Source of the DNA: Streptomyces coffeae
GTDB taxonomy: Bacteria > Actinomycetota > Actinomycetes > Streptomycetales > Streptomycetaceae
Direction: 5' to 3'
Length of the DNA stretch: 64,000 bases
Assembly (NCBI RefSeq): GCF_016741875.1
Contig: NZ_JAERRF010000009.1
Coordinates: forward strand, 370,922 to 434,921
This document shows positions 53,899-62,871 of this stretch, one piece after another. Under the pieces are notes generated by a model. The model saw only the letters and a program-made list of their open reading frames with translations. It was not told the DNA's origin and ran no database searches. The stretch's first letter is position 1. Every line of letters begins with the position of its first letter. Position numbers and translations under genes: made by a program.

Positions 53899-55203
53899 AT
53901 GAGCGGAAAGATGGTTGACGACCTGGACGACCCGGCACGGCTGCTGAACATCGAGCGGTCGGTGGTGCGCGCCGCGATCGGCGCGGGAGCGGAACTCGGT
54001 GTGGGCGGGGAGGTGTTCCAGCAGGCCGAGGCGCTCTTCGGCGAGCAGGAGGTGCCGCGTGCCGAATTCGCGTCCTGGCTGCACTTCGCGGCCACCGTGC
54101 TCGGTCATGACGGGTATGCCCGGCGTATCGAGGCCACCGAGCCAGGTATGCCGTGGCGCGCGGTATGGGCCTGGTGGCGTCCGGTGGGGCAATGTGTGGC
54201 GCATCCGAACCTGGGCGGGTACCGCTCCGTCAAGCGCCATACGTACGAGGGCCGGGGGATCATCCGGGTCAAGGACCACTGGGAGGACACCTGGCTCGAC
54301 CTGGAGACGGGCAGGCCGCTGCCGCCCCCGGTCGAGGGCAGTGCGGTACCTGTGGAGTGCCCTCGCCCATGGCACACGGACAAGGACGTGGACCACTTCC
54401 ACGACCGACAGCTGTTCGCACCCGAGAGTTGGGCCGAGGCCGAGCCGCTTGCCGGCGAGGACGGCCGGACCCGGTATCTGGTGAACGAGGTGCACGGCAT
54501 CGCATTGCTCGACACCGATCCGGCGGTGCTCCGCGACTGGCCGCGCGGGAGGATGGATCACACGTCGGCGGAAGGCGGCTCCCCCGGCCAGTCTCCGGTG
54601 TACGAGGACCCGGACGGCCCTCTCACCGCCGCCTGGCTCGATGAGACATTTGCGGCCGTCTCCGTGACCCGCATCCCGGAGAGCAAGCTTCCCTCCACTC
54701 TTGAACACACGGCGAGCCGTGCGCACTTGCGGGACATCGGTCTGCCGACATGGTGGGCATGTGCCTGGACCACCTTCGCACCGCACCCGGCCGACCAGAT
54801 CACACCACTGAGCGACGCCGACGCCCACGGCGCCGAGATGCCCGACGGTACGGACGCCACCGACCTCCTGGCCTTCGGTACCTCCGAGCACGGCGACCTC
54901 TATCTGCACCGGCGCGACGGCACGGTCCACATCCTCACGCCGGTGCTCGAGGACGAGAAGTGGGCCATGGTCCTGCTGGCGCCGGACCTCGACTTCTTCA
55001 CCCGGTGCCTGGAAGGCGTGGTGCGGTACATGAACGCCAGCTGGCACCCGTATCCGGATGAGGAGGGCATGGGCCAGGTGTTCGTCATGCAGATGGATGG
55101 CTTCGCACCGTCGCTCGAGCTGTTGGATCCGGACTCCCCGAGCGGCAGCGTCTGGGGATATTTCCTCGCCGGGATCACCGAGTTGGACGAGGACGGGTTC
55201 TAG
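53899..55203 (+). CDS. SUKH-4-like immunity-type protein
   Basis: The 434-residue protein starts at the ATG at 53899 (or the in-frame ATG at 53911). The C-terminal 180 residues resemble the SUKH-4 family: LRDIGLPTWW, LLAFGTSEHGDLYLHRRDG and TRCLEGVVRYMNASWHPY. The first 230 residues (for example FASWLHFAATVLGHDGYARR) are not recognised. SUKH proteins commonly neutralise polymorphic toxins delivered by contact. No toxin gene is adjacent; the closest toxin-like gene is the TcA-like frame 12 kb away. The role as an immunity protein is inferred from the family only. Confidence 0.6.
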   Translation: MSGKMVDDLDDPARLLNIERSVVRAAIGAGAELGVGGEVFQQAEALFGEQEVPRAEFASWLHFAATVLGHDGYARRIEATEPGMPWRAVWAWWRPVGQCVAHPNLGGYRSVKRHTYEGRGIIRVKDHWEDTWLDLETGRPLPPPVEGSAVPVECPRPWHTDKDVDHFHDRQLFAPESWAEAEPLAGEDGRTRYLVNEVHGIALLDTDPAVLRDWPRGRMDHTSAEGGSPGQSPVYEDPDGPLTAAWLDETFAAVSVTRIPESKLPSTLEHTASRAHLRDIGLPTWWACAWTTFAPHPADQITPLSDADAHGAEMPDGTDATDLLAFGTSEHGDLYLHRRDGTVHILTPVLEDEKWAMVLLAPDLDFFTRCLEGVVRYMNASWHPYPDEEGMGQVFVMQMDGFAPSLELLDPDSPSGSVWGYFLAGITELDEDGF

Positions 55204-55308
55204 CGGGCTGGTGCGTCCTGTCCGCCGCCCGGCTACGCCGTCGGCTGTTCCGGCGTTGCCCGCTCGTACGGCATCGGCGTGCGGCCGACCCGTCGAGCCC
55301 GGAGCGGA

Positions 55309-55355
55309 CGCGGCGCGTTCCCCGGGCCCGCGGGCGGCCCGGGGAACGCGCCGCG
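55309..55355. terminator. Bidirectional hairpin between convergent genes
   Basis: A perfect 20-bp stem (55309-55328 with 55336-55355) and seven-base loop sit between the SUKH-4-like stop and the convergent DUF1772 stop. It likely ends transcription from both sides. Confidence 0.85.
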
Positions 55356-55426
55356 CGACAGTGGCGCCGTGGAGGACGGGGGTGTGTGGGCGGACGGAGC
55401 CCGGGCTCCCCGGATTCCGGAGCGGG

Positions 55427-55873
55427 TCATGCGATGGCGAGGACCAGCAGGACGAACGCCGTGACGATGACACCGATGCGTACGTAGTGGAACCGGTCCC
55501 AACTGCCGAGCTGCTGCTTCCAGTCCGCCGGGAGGCTGTCCGTCGTCCACTGGGCAACGCGGGAGTTGATCGGGACCAGCAGGGCGATCGACATCAGCAC
55601 GCTCAGCACGAGCAGGGCCGTGGCCGTGGCAACGAGTCCCGCCCCGGTCTCGCCCCAGGCCGGCACCGACCAGACCGCGCCCAGCACGACCGAGCCGATG
55701 TACCAGAAGGGCATCACCTTGCCCAGGATCCGGGCTCCGGCACTGCGGGCCACGAGGCCGCCGTTGTTCGGCAGCTGATCGAAGATCGGGTTGAGAAAGA
55801 CCCCCACCGCGAACTCCACGCCCACCATGAGGCCGACGACCACAACCGTGACGACGGCGAGTGTGTTCTGCAT
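55427..55873 (-). CDS. DUF1772-family membrane protein
   Basis: The 148-residue protein has four hydrophobic segments, beginning with LAVVTVVVVGLMVGVEFAVG, and the conserved NPIF and WDRFHYVRIG elements. DUF1772 proteins include anthrone-oxygenase-like proteins, but most are uncharacterised. It is divergent from a TetR gene, with CTAG-containing operators in the gap, so its expression is probably ligand-induced. Confidence 0.8.
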   Translation of the reverse strand: MQNTLAVVTVVVVGLMVGVEFAVGVFLNPIFDQLPNNGGLVARSAGARILGKVMPFWYIGSVVLGAVWSVPAWGETGAGLVATATALLVLSVLMSIALLVPINSRVAQWTTDSLPADWKQQLGSWDRFHYVRIGVIVTAFVLLVLAIA

Positions 55874-55901
55874 GTCCCCTCCCGAGGTTCCCGGCACAAC
55901 T

Positions 55902-55916
55902 TCTAGCGCCGCTAGA
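55902..55916. promoter_or_regulatory. CTAG operator 1 (DUF1772/TetR gap)
   Basis: TCTAGCGCCGCTAGA is a perfect 7-bp-arm palindrome with a single central base, 29 bases upstream of the DUF1772 start. CTAG is rare in this GC-rich sequence, which makes the match stand out. Confidence 0.75.
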
Positions 55917-55952
55917 TTCTGATGCGATGCTAGACCACGCATCGCTCGGATG

Positions 55953-55967
55953 TCTAGCGGTGCTAGG
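55953..55967. promoter_or_regulatory. CTAG operator 2 (DUF1772/TetR gap)
   Basis: TCTAGCGGTGCTAGG repeats the first operator with one mismatch in the outer arm; the copies are 51 bp apart. It ends eight bases before the TetR start, so binding would block that gene directly (autorepression). Confidence 0.75.
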
Positions 55968-55975
55968 ATTCACCT

Positions 55976-56551
55976 ATGTCGGTAAAGGAGCGCAAGGAGC
56001 GCGAGCGCGCACACCGCCACCAGCTGATCGTCGCGACAGCCCGCGAACTCGCCGAGTCCCAGGGCTGGGACGCGGTGACCACACGTCGGCTGTCGGAGCG
56101 CATCGAGTACAGCCAGCCCGTGCTGTACAGCCACTTCCGCGGCAAGCGCGAGATCGTCGGGGCCGTGGCCCTGGAGGGATTCACCGAACTGACCGTGGCC
56201 ATGCGGCACGCGGTGGCCGACGGTCCGGCCGGGCGGGCGGCGGTGGCCGCGCTCGCGGGCGCGTACGTGGACTTCGCCGAGCGCAACCCCGCGCTCTACG
56301 ACGCGATGTTCCTCCTCGACACCGGTCTCGCCTTCGCCGACGAGGCCACCCCCGCCCCACTGCGCGAGGCGTTCGGGACACTGCTGGACACCCTCGGTGA
56401 CGTCGCGGGCGACACCGAACCCGCTCTGTTCGTCGAGGTGTTCTGGTCCGCCCTGCACGGCCTGGTCGCGCTCACCCGCTCGGGACGGCTTCCCCAGGAC
56501 GACGCCTCGCGTCGGCTCGACCTCCTGGTGGACCGATTCTCAGGCCGCTGA
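55976..56551 (+). CDS. TetR-family regulator
   Basis: The 191-residue protein has the N-terminal domain HRHQLIVATARELAESQGWD and SERIEYSQPVLYSHFRGKRE, a clear TetR helix-turn-helix. The C-terminal part is of the WHG/TetR_C_33-like type (YVDFAERNPALYDAMF). It is divergent from the DUF1772 gene and carries an operator eight bases ahead of its start, so it probably controls itself and that membrane protein. Confidence 0.9.
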   Translation: MSVKERKERERAHRHQLIVATARELAESQGWDAVTTRRLSERIEYSQPVLYSHFRGKREIVGAVALEGFTELTVAMRHAVADGPAGRAAVAALAGAYVDFAERNPALYDAMFLLDTGLAFADEATPAPLREAFGTLLDTLGDVAGDTEPALFVEVFWSALHGLVALTRSGRLPQDDASRRLDLLVDRFSGR

Positions 56552-56834
56552 GAGCGGCCTGAGCGGCACCGGCACCCGCCGTAGCCGGATTCCGGGCGCT
56601 CGGTCCGTGGACGTTCAGCGCGAAAACCAACACCCGCCGCAGCCGGCCGGCGGCATGACCGGGCCGCGCGCAACCGCGGTCCGGCAGCCACGCGGCGCCC
56701 GCGTTCCGGTCGGGCTGTGCAGAGGCGTCTACGGGGTGGCCGGAGCGCTCCCGGGCCCACGTGTCAGGGCCGGTCCCACGGGCACCCGGGGGGCAGGACC
56801 GCGGCCGGTCATCGGACCGGGAGAGGAGCCGGTG

Positions 56835-58424
56835 ATGACGAGTCTTCCCACCGGGTACGCGCCCTCGTCCTACTGGATGGCATCGGCGCCGGGACCCTCC
56901 TACCCACCACTGGAGCCGGGCTGGGAGGGCAGCGCTCCCGATGTCGAGGTCGCCGTGGTCGGCGGGGGCATCGCGGGCATCTGCACGGCCTGGGAGCTGG
57001 CCCGCACCGGACGGCGGGTGGCGCTGGTGGAGTCGGACCGGCTCGCCACCGGGGCCACGGGCCACACCACAGCGAAGCTCTCCGCCCTCCAGGGACTGGC
57101 CTACCAGGACATCCGCTCCACCCGGGGTGAGGAAGCCGCCCAGCTCTACGCCACCTCGCAGACCGACGCCGTGGACCGGGTGCGGCAGGTGACCGCCGAG
57201 CTCGGCATCGACTGTGATCTGGAGGAGTGCCCCGCCTTCACCTATGCCGAAGGCGAGGAGACCCTGAAGAAGGTGAGCGCCGAGGCGGAGGCCGCTTCGG
57301 CGGCCGGACTGGACGCCTCGTTCACGACCGGGACCGATCTGCCCTTCCCGGTCGCGGGGGCGGTGGAGGTGGCGGGGCAGGCGCAGTTCCACCCCCGGAA
57401 GTATCTGCTGGGCATGGTGGAGGACCTGGTCGCGCGGGGAGGTCTGATCTTCGAGCACTCACGCGTGGTGAACCTCAGCGAGGGCCATCCGTGCCGCCTC
57501 ACCACCGACCGCGGAGCGCGGTTGCGGGCCCGCGACGTGGTGGTGGCCACGGCCTACCCCATCTTCGACCGAGCCCTGCTCTTCCCTCGTCTGGAGGTGA
57601 AACGGGAGCTCGTCGTGGCCGCCGTGCTCCCGTCCGACCGCGCCCCGCGCGGGATGTATCTCACACCCGAGGACGGCACCCGCTCGGTGCGCACCACGCC
57701 CTACCGGCAGGGTCAGCGGTTGCTCATCGTCACCGGGGAGAAGTTCACCCCTGGCGTCGGTGACGTCGAGCGGCGCTACAAGCGCCTGATCGACTGGACA
57801 CATGACCGCTTCCCCGGCGCCGAACCCGCCTTCCGCTGGGCGGCACAGGACAACTGGACCACTGATCACGTGCCCTATGTGGGCCCGCTGCACCCCGCTT
57901 CCCGCCATGCCTTCGTGGCCACGGGGTTCGCCGGGTGGGGCATGACCGGCGGCGTACTCACCGGCCGGCTGCTGGCCGCGCGGCTCACGGGACAGCCCGT
58001 GCCGTGGGAGCGGCTGTACGATCCGCGGCGGCTGAACCCGGTACGCGAGGCCCCGGCGCTCTTGCGGGTCCAGGCCACCGCCGCGCGCCACTTCATCGGC
58101 GGCCGGCTGTCCGGGGACGGCCCGGACGCGGTACGGGACATCCCGCCCGGTGGCGGGGCAGTCGTCCGGCTCGGTGCACGGCAGCGGGCGGTGTACCGCG
58201 ATGAGCAGGGCGCATTGCACACGCTGACCGCTCGCTGCACCCACCTGGGCTGTCTGGTGCGGTTCAACGACGCCGAGCGGACCTGGGAATGCCCGTGCCA
58301 CGGCTCGCGGTTCGCCGTCGACGGCAGTGTGCTTCAGGGCCCGGCGGTAAGCCCGCTCAAGCGGACCGAGGACCACGAGCCCGGGGCGCGCGATGCGGGA
58401 GGCGACGGTCACGATGCGAGGTGA
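56835..58424 (+). CDS. FAD oxidoreductase fused to a C-terminal Rieske domain
   Basis: The 529-residue protein starts at the ATG at 56835 after GAGAGGAG. Residues about 37-410 are a DadA-type flavoprotein: VAVVGGGIAGICTAWELART with the GxGxxG loop, then ATGHTTAKLSALQG. The last 110 residues are a Rieske domain with CTHLGC and CPCHGSRF. This fusion is widespread in bacteria but its substrate is unknown; a role in redox stress is often suggested. The nearby CsbD gene fits a stress setting. Confidence 0.87.
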   Translation: MTSLPTGYAPSSYWMASAPGPSYPPLEPGWEGSAPDVEVAVVGGGIAGICTAWELARTGRRVALVESDRLATGATGHTTAKLSALQGLAYQDIRSTRGEEAAQLYATSQTDAVDRVRQVTAELGIDCDLEECPAFTYAEGEETLKKVSAEAEAASAAGLDASFTTGTDLPFPVAGAVEVAGQAQFHPRKYLLGMVEDLVARGGLIFEHSRVVNLSEGHPCRLTTDRGARLRARDVVVATAYPIFDRALLFPRLEVKRELVVAAVLPSDRAPRGMYLTPEDGTRSVRTTPYRQGQRLLIVTGEKFTPGVGDVERRYKRLIDWTHDRFPGAEPAFRWAAQDNWTTDHVPYVGPLHPASRHAFVATGFAGWGMTGGVLTGRLLAARLTGQPVPWERLYDPRRLNPVREAPALLRVQATAARHFIGGRLSGDGPDAVRDIPPGGGAVVRLGARQRAVYRDEQGALHTLTARCTHLGCLVRFNDAERTWECPCHGSRFAVDGSVLQGPAVSPLKRTEDHEPGARDAGGDGHDAR

Positions 58425-58641
58425 ACCCCGCTCCGCCCGCGCCGCGGATCTTCCCGCGCGAGCCGGTCGCCTCGCTGCCCGACCGGCTCCCCTGTCCGAT
58501 GGCCGTAGGTCACCGCCCCGTGCGGTGCAACTCGCGTTGACACTGATGTGATCCGGGATTTCCATGGAAGGGGTGCGACCTGAGCCTCACGCTCCGCGGG
58601 GGACGGGCAACGCAACGGATCACGACGGGAGGCAGCCACCG

Positions 58642-58815
58642 ATGAACGTCGGGAAGAAGATGGCCCACAAGGCCGAGGAACTCAAGGGCCAGGCCCAGAA
58701 GGTGTTCGGGCGGGCCACCGGGAACCGCAAGGTCGAAGCCGAGGGCCACGGCCACCAGGCCAAGGGCGGCGCCAAGCAGGTCGGAGAGAAGATCAAGGAC
58801 ATTTTCCGGCGTTGA
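58642..58815 (+). CDS. CsbD-family stress protein
   Basis: This 57-residue, highly charged protein reads KKMAHKAEELKGQAQKVFGR and ends GEKIKDIFRR, matching CsbD. It follows GGGAGG at a good distance. CsbD proteins belong to general stress regulons controlled by SigB-type factors; I cannot identify a clear SigB promoter here. It lies 217 bases after the FAD-Rieske gene. Confidence 0.85.
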   Translation: MNVGKKMAHKAEELKGQAQKVFGRATGNRKVEAEGHGHQAKGGAKQVGEKIKDIFRR

Positions 58816-58901
58816 GCGCACGTTCCGCCCGCGGCGCCGAGCCTCGTCGGGCACCGATTCCGGTCGGAACGGCGAAGCTCGCGAAGGCGGAGGTCGGTGT
58901 G

Positions 58902-59678
58902 ATGACAGCTGGCGGCCATGAGCGGCCGTGCACACCCTGCTGGGTCAGCCTCACCACCCCCAGCCTCCGGGAGACGCGGGACTTCTACAGCGCCGTCCTC
59001 GGCTGGACCTGGCGCCCCGGCGAAGCGGCCGAGGGACTCTTGATCGCCCTGAGCGGCGGGGACCCCATGGCCAGCATCGGCGAACCAGGGTCCGGACTCC
59101 GTGCCGCCGCCCACTGGACACCGTTCTTCGCCACCAGCAGCGCGGATGACATCGCGGCGCGGATCCGTGAGCGCGGTGGAACGGTCGGGGTCGGTCCGTT
59201 GTCCTTCGGTACGGGCCGGATCGCACTGGCCTCGGACGCCCACGGGGCGGTCTTCGGCTTCTGGGAGGGAGCGGTGTTCCCCGGCTGGCCGAGGGACCAG
59301 GCCAGTGCACCCGCCTGGCTGGAGTTGCGCACCCGCGACACCTTCGCCGCCGCGGTGTTCTACGGCGAGATCTTCGGCTGGACCACGGAGGACAGCGCCT
59401 GCACGGTGGAGTACGAGGACGGGGAGGTGGTCGTGCGCGAGGCGGGCCGCAGGGCCGTGGCGATCCGCGGTGGCGCCGTCGAAACGGCGCCTGACCCGCA
59501 GGTGCGGCCCCGCTGGTGTGTGCACTTCCACGTGGCCGATGTGGATGCCGCCGTAACCGCTGCCCGCGCGGCAGGCGGGTCCGTGGACGTGGCCCCGTCC
59601 GCATCCCCCTCCGGCACCAGGCGCGAGGCGGCTCTGCGCGACTCCGTCGGCGGCTGGTTCAGCGTGACCACCGGGTGA
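58902..59678 (+). CDS. Double VOC-domain (glyoxalase/dioxygenase-fold) protein
   Basis: The 258-residue protein starts at the ATG at 58902 with GGAGG eight bases before it; an upstream GTG is possible. Two tandem VOC units are visible: WVSLTTPSLRETRDFYSAVL (about 14-125) and AWLELRTRDTFAAAVFYGEI (about 137-258). This resembles CFP32-like glyoxalase proteins of actinomycetes. Metal ligands are not obvious in the first unit. Function unknown; possibly detoxification. Confidence 0.82.
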   Translation: MTAGGHERPCTPCWVSLTTPSLRETRDFYSAVLGWTWRPGEAAEGLLIALSGGDPMASIGEPGSGLRAAAHWTPFFATSSADDIAARIRERGGTVGVGPLSFGTGRIALASDAHGAVFGFWEGAVFPGWPRDQASAPAWLELRTRDTFAAAVFYGEIFGWTTEDSACTVEYEDGEVVVREAGRRAVAIRGGAVETAPDPQVRPRWCVHFHVADVDAAVTAARAAGGSVDVAPSASPSGTRREAALRDSVGGWFSVTTG

Positions 59679-59789
59679 CCGACGGACAGGGCGTCTCCTA
59701 CCGGATGTCGGCACTCGGTCATCTGTCGCCGACAATGGGCTCATTGAGATTGATGGCGCATGTGCCGAGGCGAATGATCTACTCCCAGG

Positions 59790-61340
59790 ATGTATCTCAC
59801 GCCCTTTCTGCTGGAGTTCCAATCGTGGCATTGGAAACGCGAGTTCCACGACGAGGAGCTGGCGGACGCCTTCGCGGCGACGAATGACCCGACCACCCCC
59901 GAGGAGTTCGAGAGGGGCTTCCTGACGCTGTTGCGCAGCGGCGACACCGTCGCCTGCGGTATCGCCCTGGACTACTACGACCGTGCCGAGATGACGGAGC
60001 GGTTTGTGGGTGGCAACCCTCTGGAGCCGCACGCGGAGGAGGTGTTCGCGGTCGCCCGACGGCTGCTCGCGCAGCCTCCGAGGCCCGCGGACACCATCGC
60101 CGAGGAGGGTGCCAACCACGCGAGCGCGCTGGGTGCCCTCATGCGTGGTGGCCTGGACAGTGAGGACACGGACGCGATCGCCGGGATTCTGGAACGGATG
60201 CCGGACGGGGGCCTGCGGGAGAGCGCCCTCGACGCGGCCCGCATCCTCGTGGACGACACGATGGACCAGGAGAAGGCGGACAGCGACGAGGGTGGCGCGA
60301 CCCCCGATCGGCGGCTCGTCACGCTGATCGCCCGGGTGGAGGCGTGCCGTGACCGCGTCGAGACGATCAGCGCGCTGCGGGAAGACTCCGGAGCCGAGGC
60401 AACCGAGTCCCTCGTCCGCGCGGCGACCGATGACGCGGAGTGGCGGGTCCGGCAGGAGGCCGCGGCCGCGCTGACGGCGGGCGGGCGCTTCTACCCCCAG
60501 CGGCCCCTGCTGGAACGCCTGGCCCGGAGCTGGTCGGACGACGAACGGTCGGCCGCGGCGGACGAGGTGCGCGACGCGCTCGCCGAGGGTCTGCACAGCT
60601 TGCACTGGCAGGGGACCGAGCCGCTGGGCGCGGAACTGAGCGAAGCACACCGTCAGGTGCGGTCGCCCACCGGGGAGGCCGTGCACCGGCAGGCATTCCG
60701 CACCCTGTTGCACAGCGGGTCGCCGGTGTCGGTGGGGATCGCGCTCGACCACTTCCACAACGCGCAGGGGCTCACCCGGTTCGGCCTGGACGACGCCGAG
60801 CATGCCCCGGAGGTGCTCGCCGTCGCTCGCGAGGTTCTGCGGCAGCCTCCGTCCCCTGCCGCGCTGAGCCCGCGGACCGGGGCCGGCGCGAGTCACGCGA
60901 GCGCGCTGAACGTCTTGCAGGACCTGGGCGAGCCGGAGGATGCGATGGCGATCGCGGCTGTGCTGAGGGACAACTCCGTTTCGGTTGAGGTCCTCGAATG
61001 TGCTGTGGACGCGGCAAGTTGCTGCCTCGAACGGTGGACGGCACCAAATGAACCGCTCATCACGGCACTTGAGGAGCTGATCTTCGACAGCTCGGCGGAC
61101 ATGGAGCTGCGCACCGACGCGGTCAACACACTGTTCGGACTGGATGCTCCGCGGGTCACCGCCGTGCTGGTACGCGCCGCCCGCGCCGCCGAGCTGCCGA
61201 TCCAGGTGGAGGGAGCCATCGGCCTCACCTTCCACCACCTGATCGACCAGCACCGGGAGCTGCTCCGCGAGGTGGTCGACTCGTGGCCGCAGGACGCGGG
61301 GGACCGGGCTCAGATCGTGCTCAACGAAATGGGCCGCTGA
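59790..61340 (+). CDS. HEAT-like helical-repeat protein with internal duplication
   Basis: The 516-residue protein is entirely helical. A module of about 100 residues occurs twice: GFLTLLRSGDTVACGIALDY with VARRLLAQPP (about 46-145), and AFRTLLHSGSPVSVGIALDH with VAREVLRQPP (about 303-400). Each includes a NHASAL/SHASAL stretch and an AIAGILE/AIAAVLR helix. Between them is a HEAT-like EWRVRQEAAAAL repeat. Such proteins act as scaffolds, and related ones occur near polymorphic-toxin immunity genes. No specific role can be given. Confidence 0.65.
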   Translation: MYLTPFLLEFQSWHWKREFHDEELADAFAATNDPTTPEEFERGFLTLLRSGDTVACGIALDYYDRAEMTERFVGGNPLEPHAEEVFAVARRLLAQPPRPADTIAEEGANHASALGALMRGGLDSEDTDAIAGILERMPDGGLRESALDAARILVDDTMDQEKADSDEGGATPDRRLVTLIARVEACRDRVETISALREDSGAEATESLVRAATDDAEWRVRQEAAAALTAGGRFYPQRPLLERLARSWSDDERSAAADEVRDALAEGLHSLHWQGTEPLGAELSEAHRQVRSPTGEAVHRQAFRTLLHSGSPVSVGIALDHFHNAQGLTRFGLDDAEHAPEVLAVAREVLRQPPSPAALSPRTGAGASHASALNVLQDLGEPEDAMAIAAVLRDNSVSVEVLECAVDAASCCLERWTAPNEPLITALEELIFDSSADMELRTDAVNTLFGLDAPRVTAVLVRAARAAELPIQVEGAIGLTFHHLIDQHRELLREVVDSWPQDAGDRAQIVLNEMGR

Positions 61341-61530
61341 CAAGCTGCCACGGCGGATCACCGGGCGATGCGGTGCCGGGACGGTCAGATTCCATCGCCA
61401 CCCGGGCGGCCCTGGCCGCCGACGAGCGATGACATATCCATCATGACAGCTCAGAGGCGCTTTTCGTAGGGCGGATGGCACACCTCATCAGCCTTGTCCG
61501 GGCCTCTCCACGACTCCCAGAATCACCGTC

Positions 61531-62823
61531 ATGGACTACACGGTGACGGTCGATCACGACGACATCCTCAGGGCGCGGAAGGTACTTCTGGCATCCGGAC
61601 GACGTACGACGCGCGAAGAAGCCGACGCCTACCGGATCCTCGCCCGGGTCAACCCCGCCGCCTATCTCCCCCGCCTGGTCAGCTCCCTGCACCAGCTGAG
61701 CTACGACCGCCTGTACGACACCCGGCACCAGACCCGCCTTGCGCTCCTCGAGGAGGCCGTGGCCGCCGCGCGGGCGATCGATCCCGCTGAGCCCGCACGC
61801 CCGGATGTGCTCTACCGGGCGCTGGATGCGTACCAGGGGCAGCTGTACACGCTGGGGCGGCGTGCCGAAGGGCTGGCCGTACGGGCGGAGATGGTGGCGG
61901 TCGGACGGGAGCAGGCGGCGGCATCCGGCGATCGCGCGGTGAAGGGCCTGTCCGTCTGGGCGGCGGGTCTGTGTGAGGAGGGCCGTTACTCGGAGGCCGC
62001 GGACGCTCTGACGGAGTGGGTCGCGGCGATCCGGCCCAAGGGTTCCAGGAGTGGGGCTTTCGCCTGGTCGCTGCTGGAGTGGGTCGGGGCTCTCGATGCC
62101 GCCGGGCGGTCCGGGGAAGCGCTCGCCGCCTTCGAGGAACTGGTGAGGCTGGAAGCGGCCGACGTCGCGACCGACCGTGGGCCGATGGCCTGCCACCTCT
62201 ACACGCTGATCCGGTACGCGCAGATGCTCGACATCCGTGGGCGGCGTGGTGAGGCCACGGTCGTTCGGCACGAGGCGCTGGCGTTGCTCACGGAGTTGGC
62301 GGCTACCGGCGAGCGGAAGTCCTGGAGCGGATACCAGGCCACGTACTGGGCGGTCCTGCTCTCGCTGTCCGGCTCCGACAGCGAGTGGCCGGTGGCATCG
62401 TCCGAGCCGCACCCACCCTTGGGTGCGACGCCCATGGACTGGTCCCCTGGTGTCAGGCAGCGCTATTTCAGTGAATGTGATGACCTGACGGAGGAGTTGC
62501 GCGATCTCGAGGCGCGAGCCACCGAGGATCCGTGGCGGCATCTGCCGGAGCTGATACGGGTGCACCGCGCCCTCACGATCCGTTCGGCCGTCTACTGGGA
62601 GAAGCGCACCCATCTCTTCGCGGACGAGGCGCGCCACCTGTTCGACGAAGGTGTGGATCTGGCCCGTCGGCTGTACGAGCACAACACGGGTGAGGGCGCC
62701 GCGATCCTGGCCACGGCCCTGACCGACCGATCGACGTTCCGAACCGCGTGCAAGGAGTTCGAGGCGGCCCTCGACGACTTCCGACAGGCCCTGGAGGTCC
62801 TGGGAACTCCCGGAATCTCCTGA
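61531..62823 (+). CDS. Tetratricopeptide-like helical protein
   Basis: The 430-residue protein begins MDYTVTVDHDDILRARKVLL. It contains paired helices of TPR type, for example AGLCEEGRYSEAADALTEWV and GALDAAGRSGEALAAFEELV, and ends in FEAALDDFRQALEVLG. No enzymatic domain or membrane segment is seen. It resembles stand-alone TPR proteins of Streptomyces whose partners are unknown. It lies 190 bases after the HEAT-like gene on the same strand and is convergent with the SIS gene. Confidence 0.7.
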   Translation: MDYTVTVDHDDILRARKVLLASGRRTTREEADAYRILARVNPAAYLPRLVSSLHQLSYDRLYDTRHQTRLALLEEAVAAARAIDPAEPARPDVLYRALDAYQGQLYTLGRRAEGLAVRAEMVAVGREQAAASGDRAVKGLSVWAAGLCEEGRYSEAADALTEWVAAIRPKGSRSGAFAWSLLEWVGALDAAGRSGEALAAFEELVRLEAADVATDRGPMACHLYTLIRYAQMLDIRGRRGEATVVRHEALALLTELAATGERKSWSGYQATYWAVLLSLSGSDSEWPVASSEPHPPLGATPMDWSPGVRQRYFSECDDLTEELRDLEARATEDPWRHLPELIRVHRALTIRSAVYWEKRTHLFADEARHLFDEGVDLARRLYEHNTGEGAAILATALTDRSTFRTACKEFEAALDDFRQALEVLGTPGIS

Positions 62824-62871
62824 GGCTGCCAGGTTCGCCACCCGTGTCATCGGGGTCGGCTCGGGTGTGCG

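Noticed and set aside
58620..61481. A 953-codon leftward open frame across CsbD, VOC and HEAT-like genes
   Set aside because: It crosses three well-supported rightward genes and shows no protein family features; it is an artefact of GC-rich codon bias.
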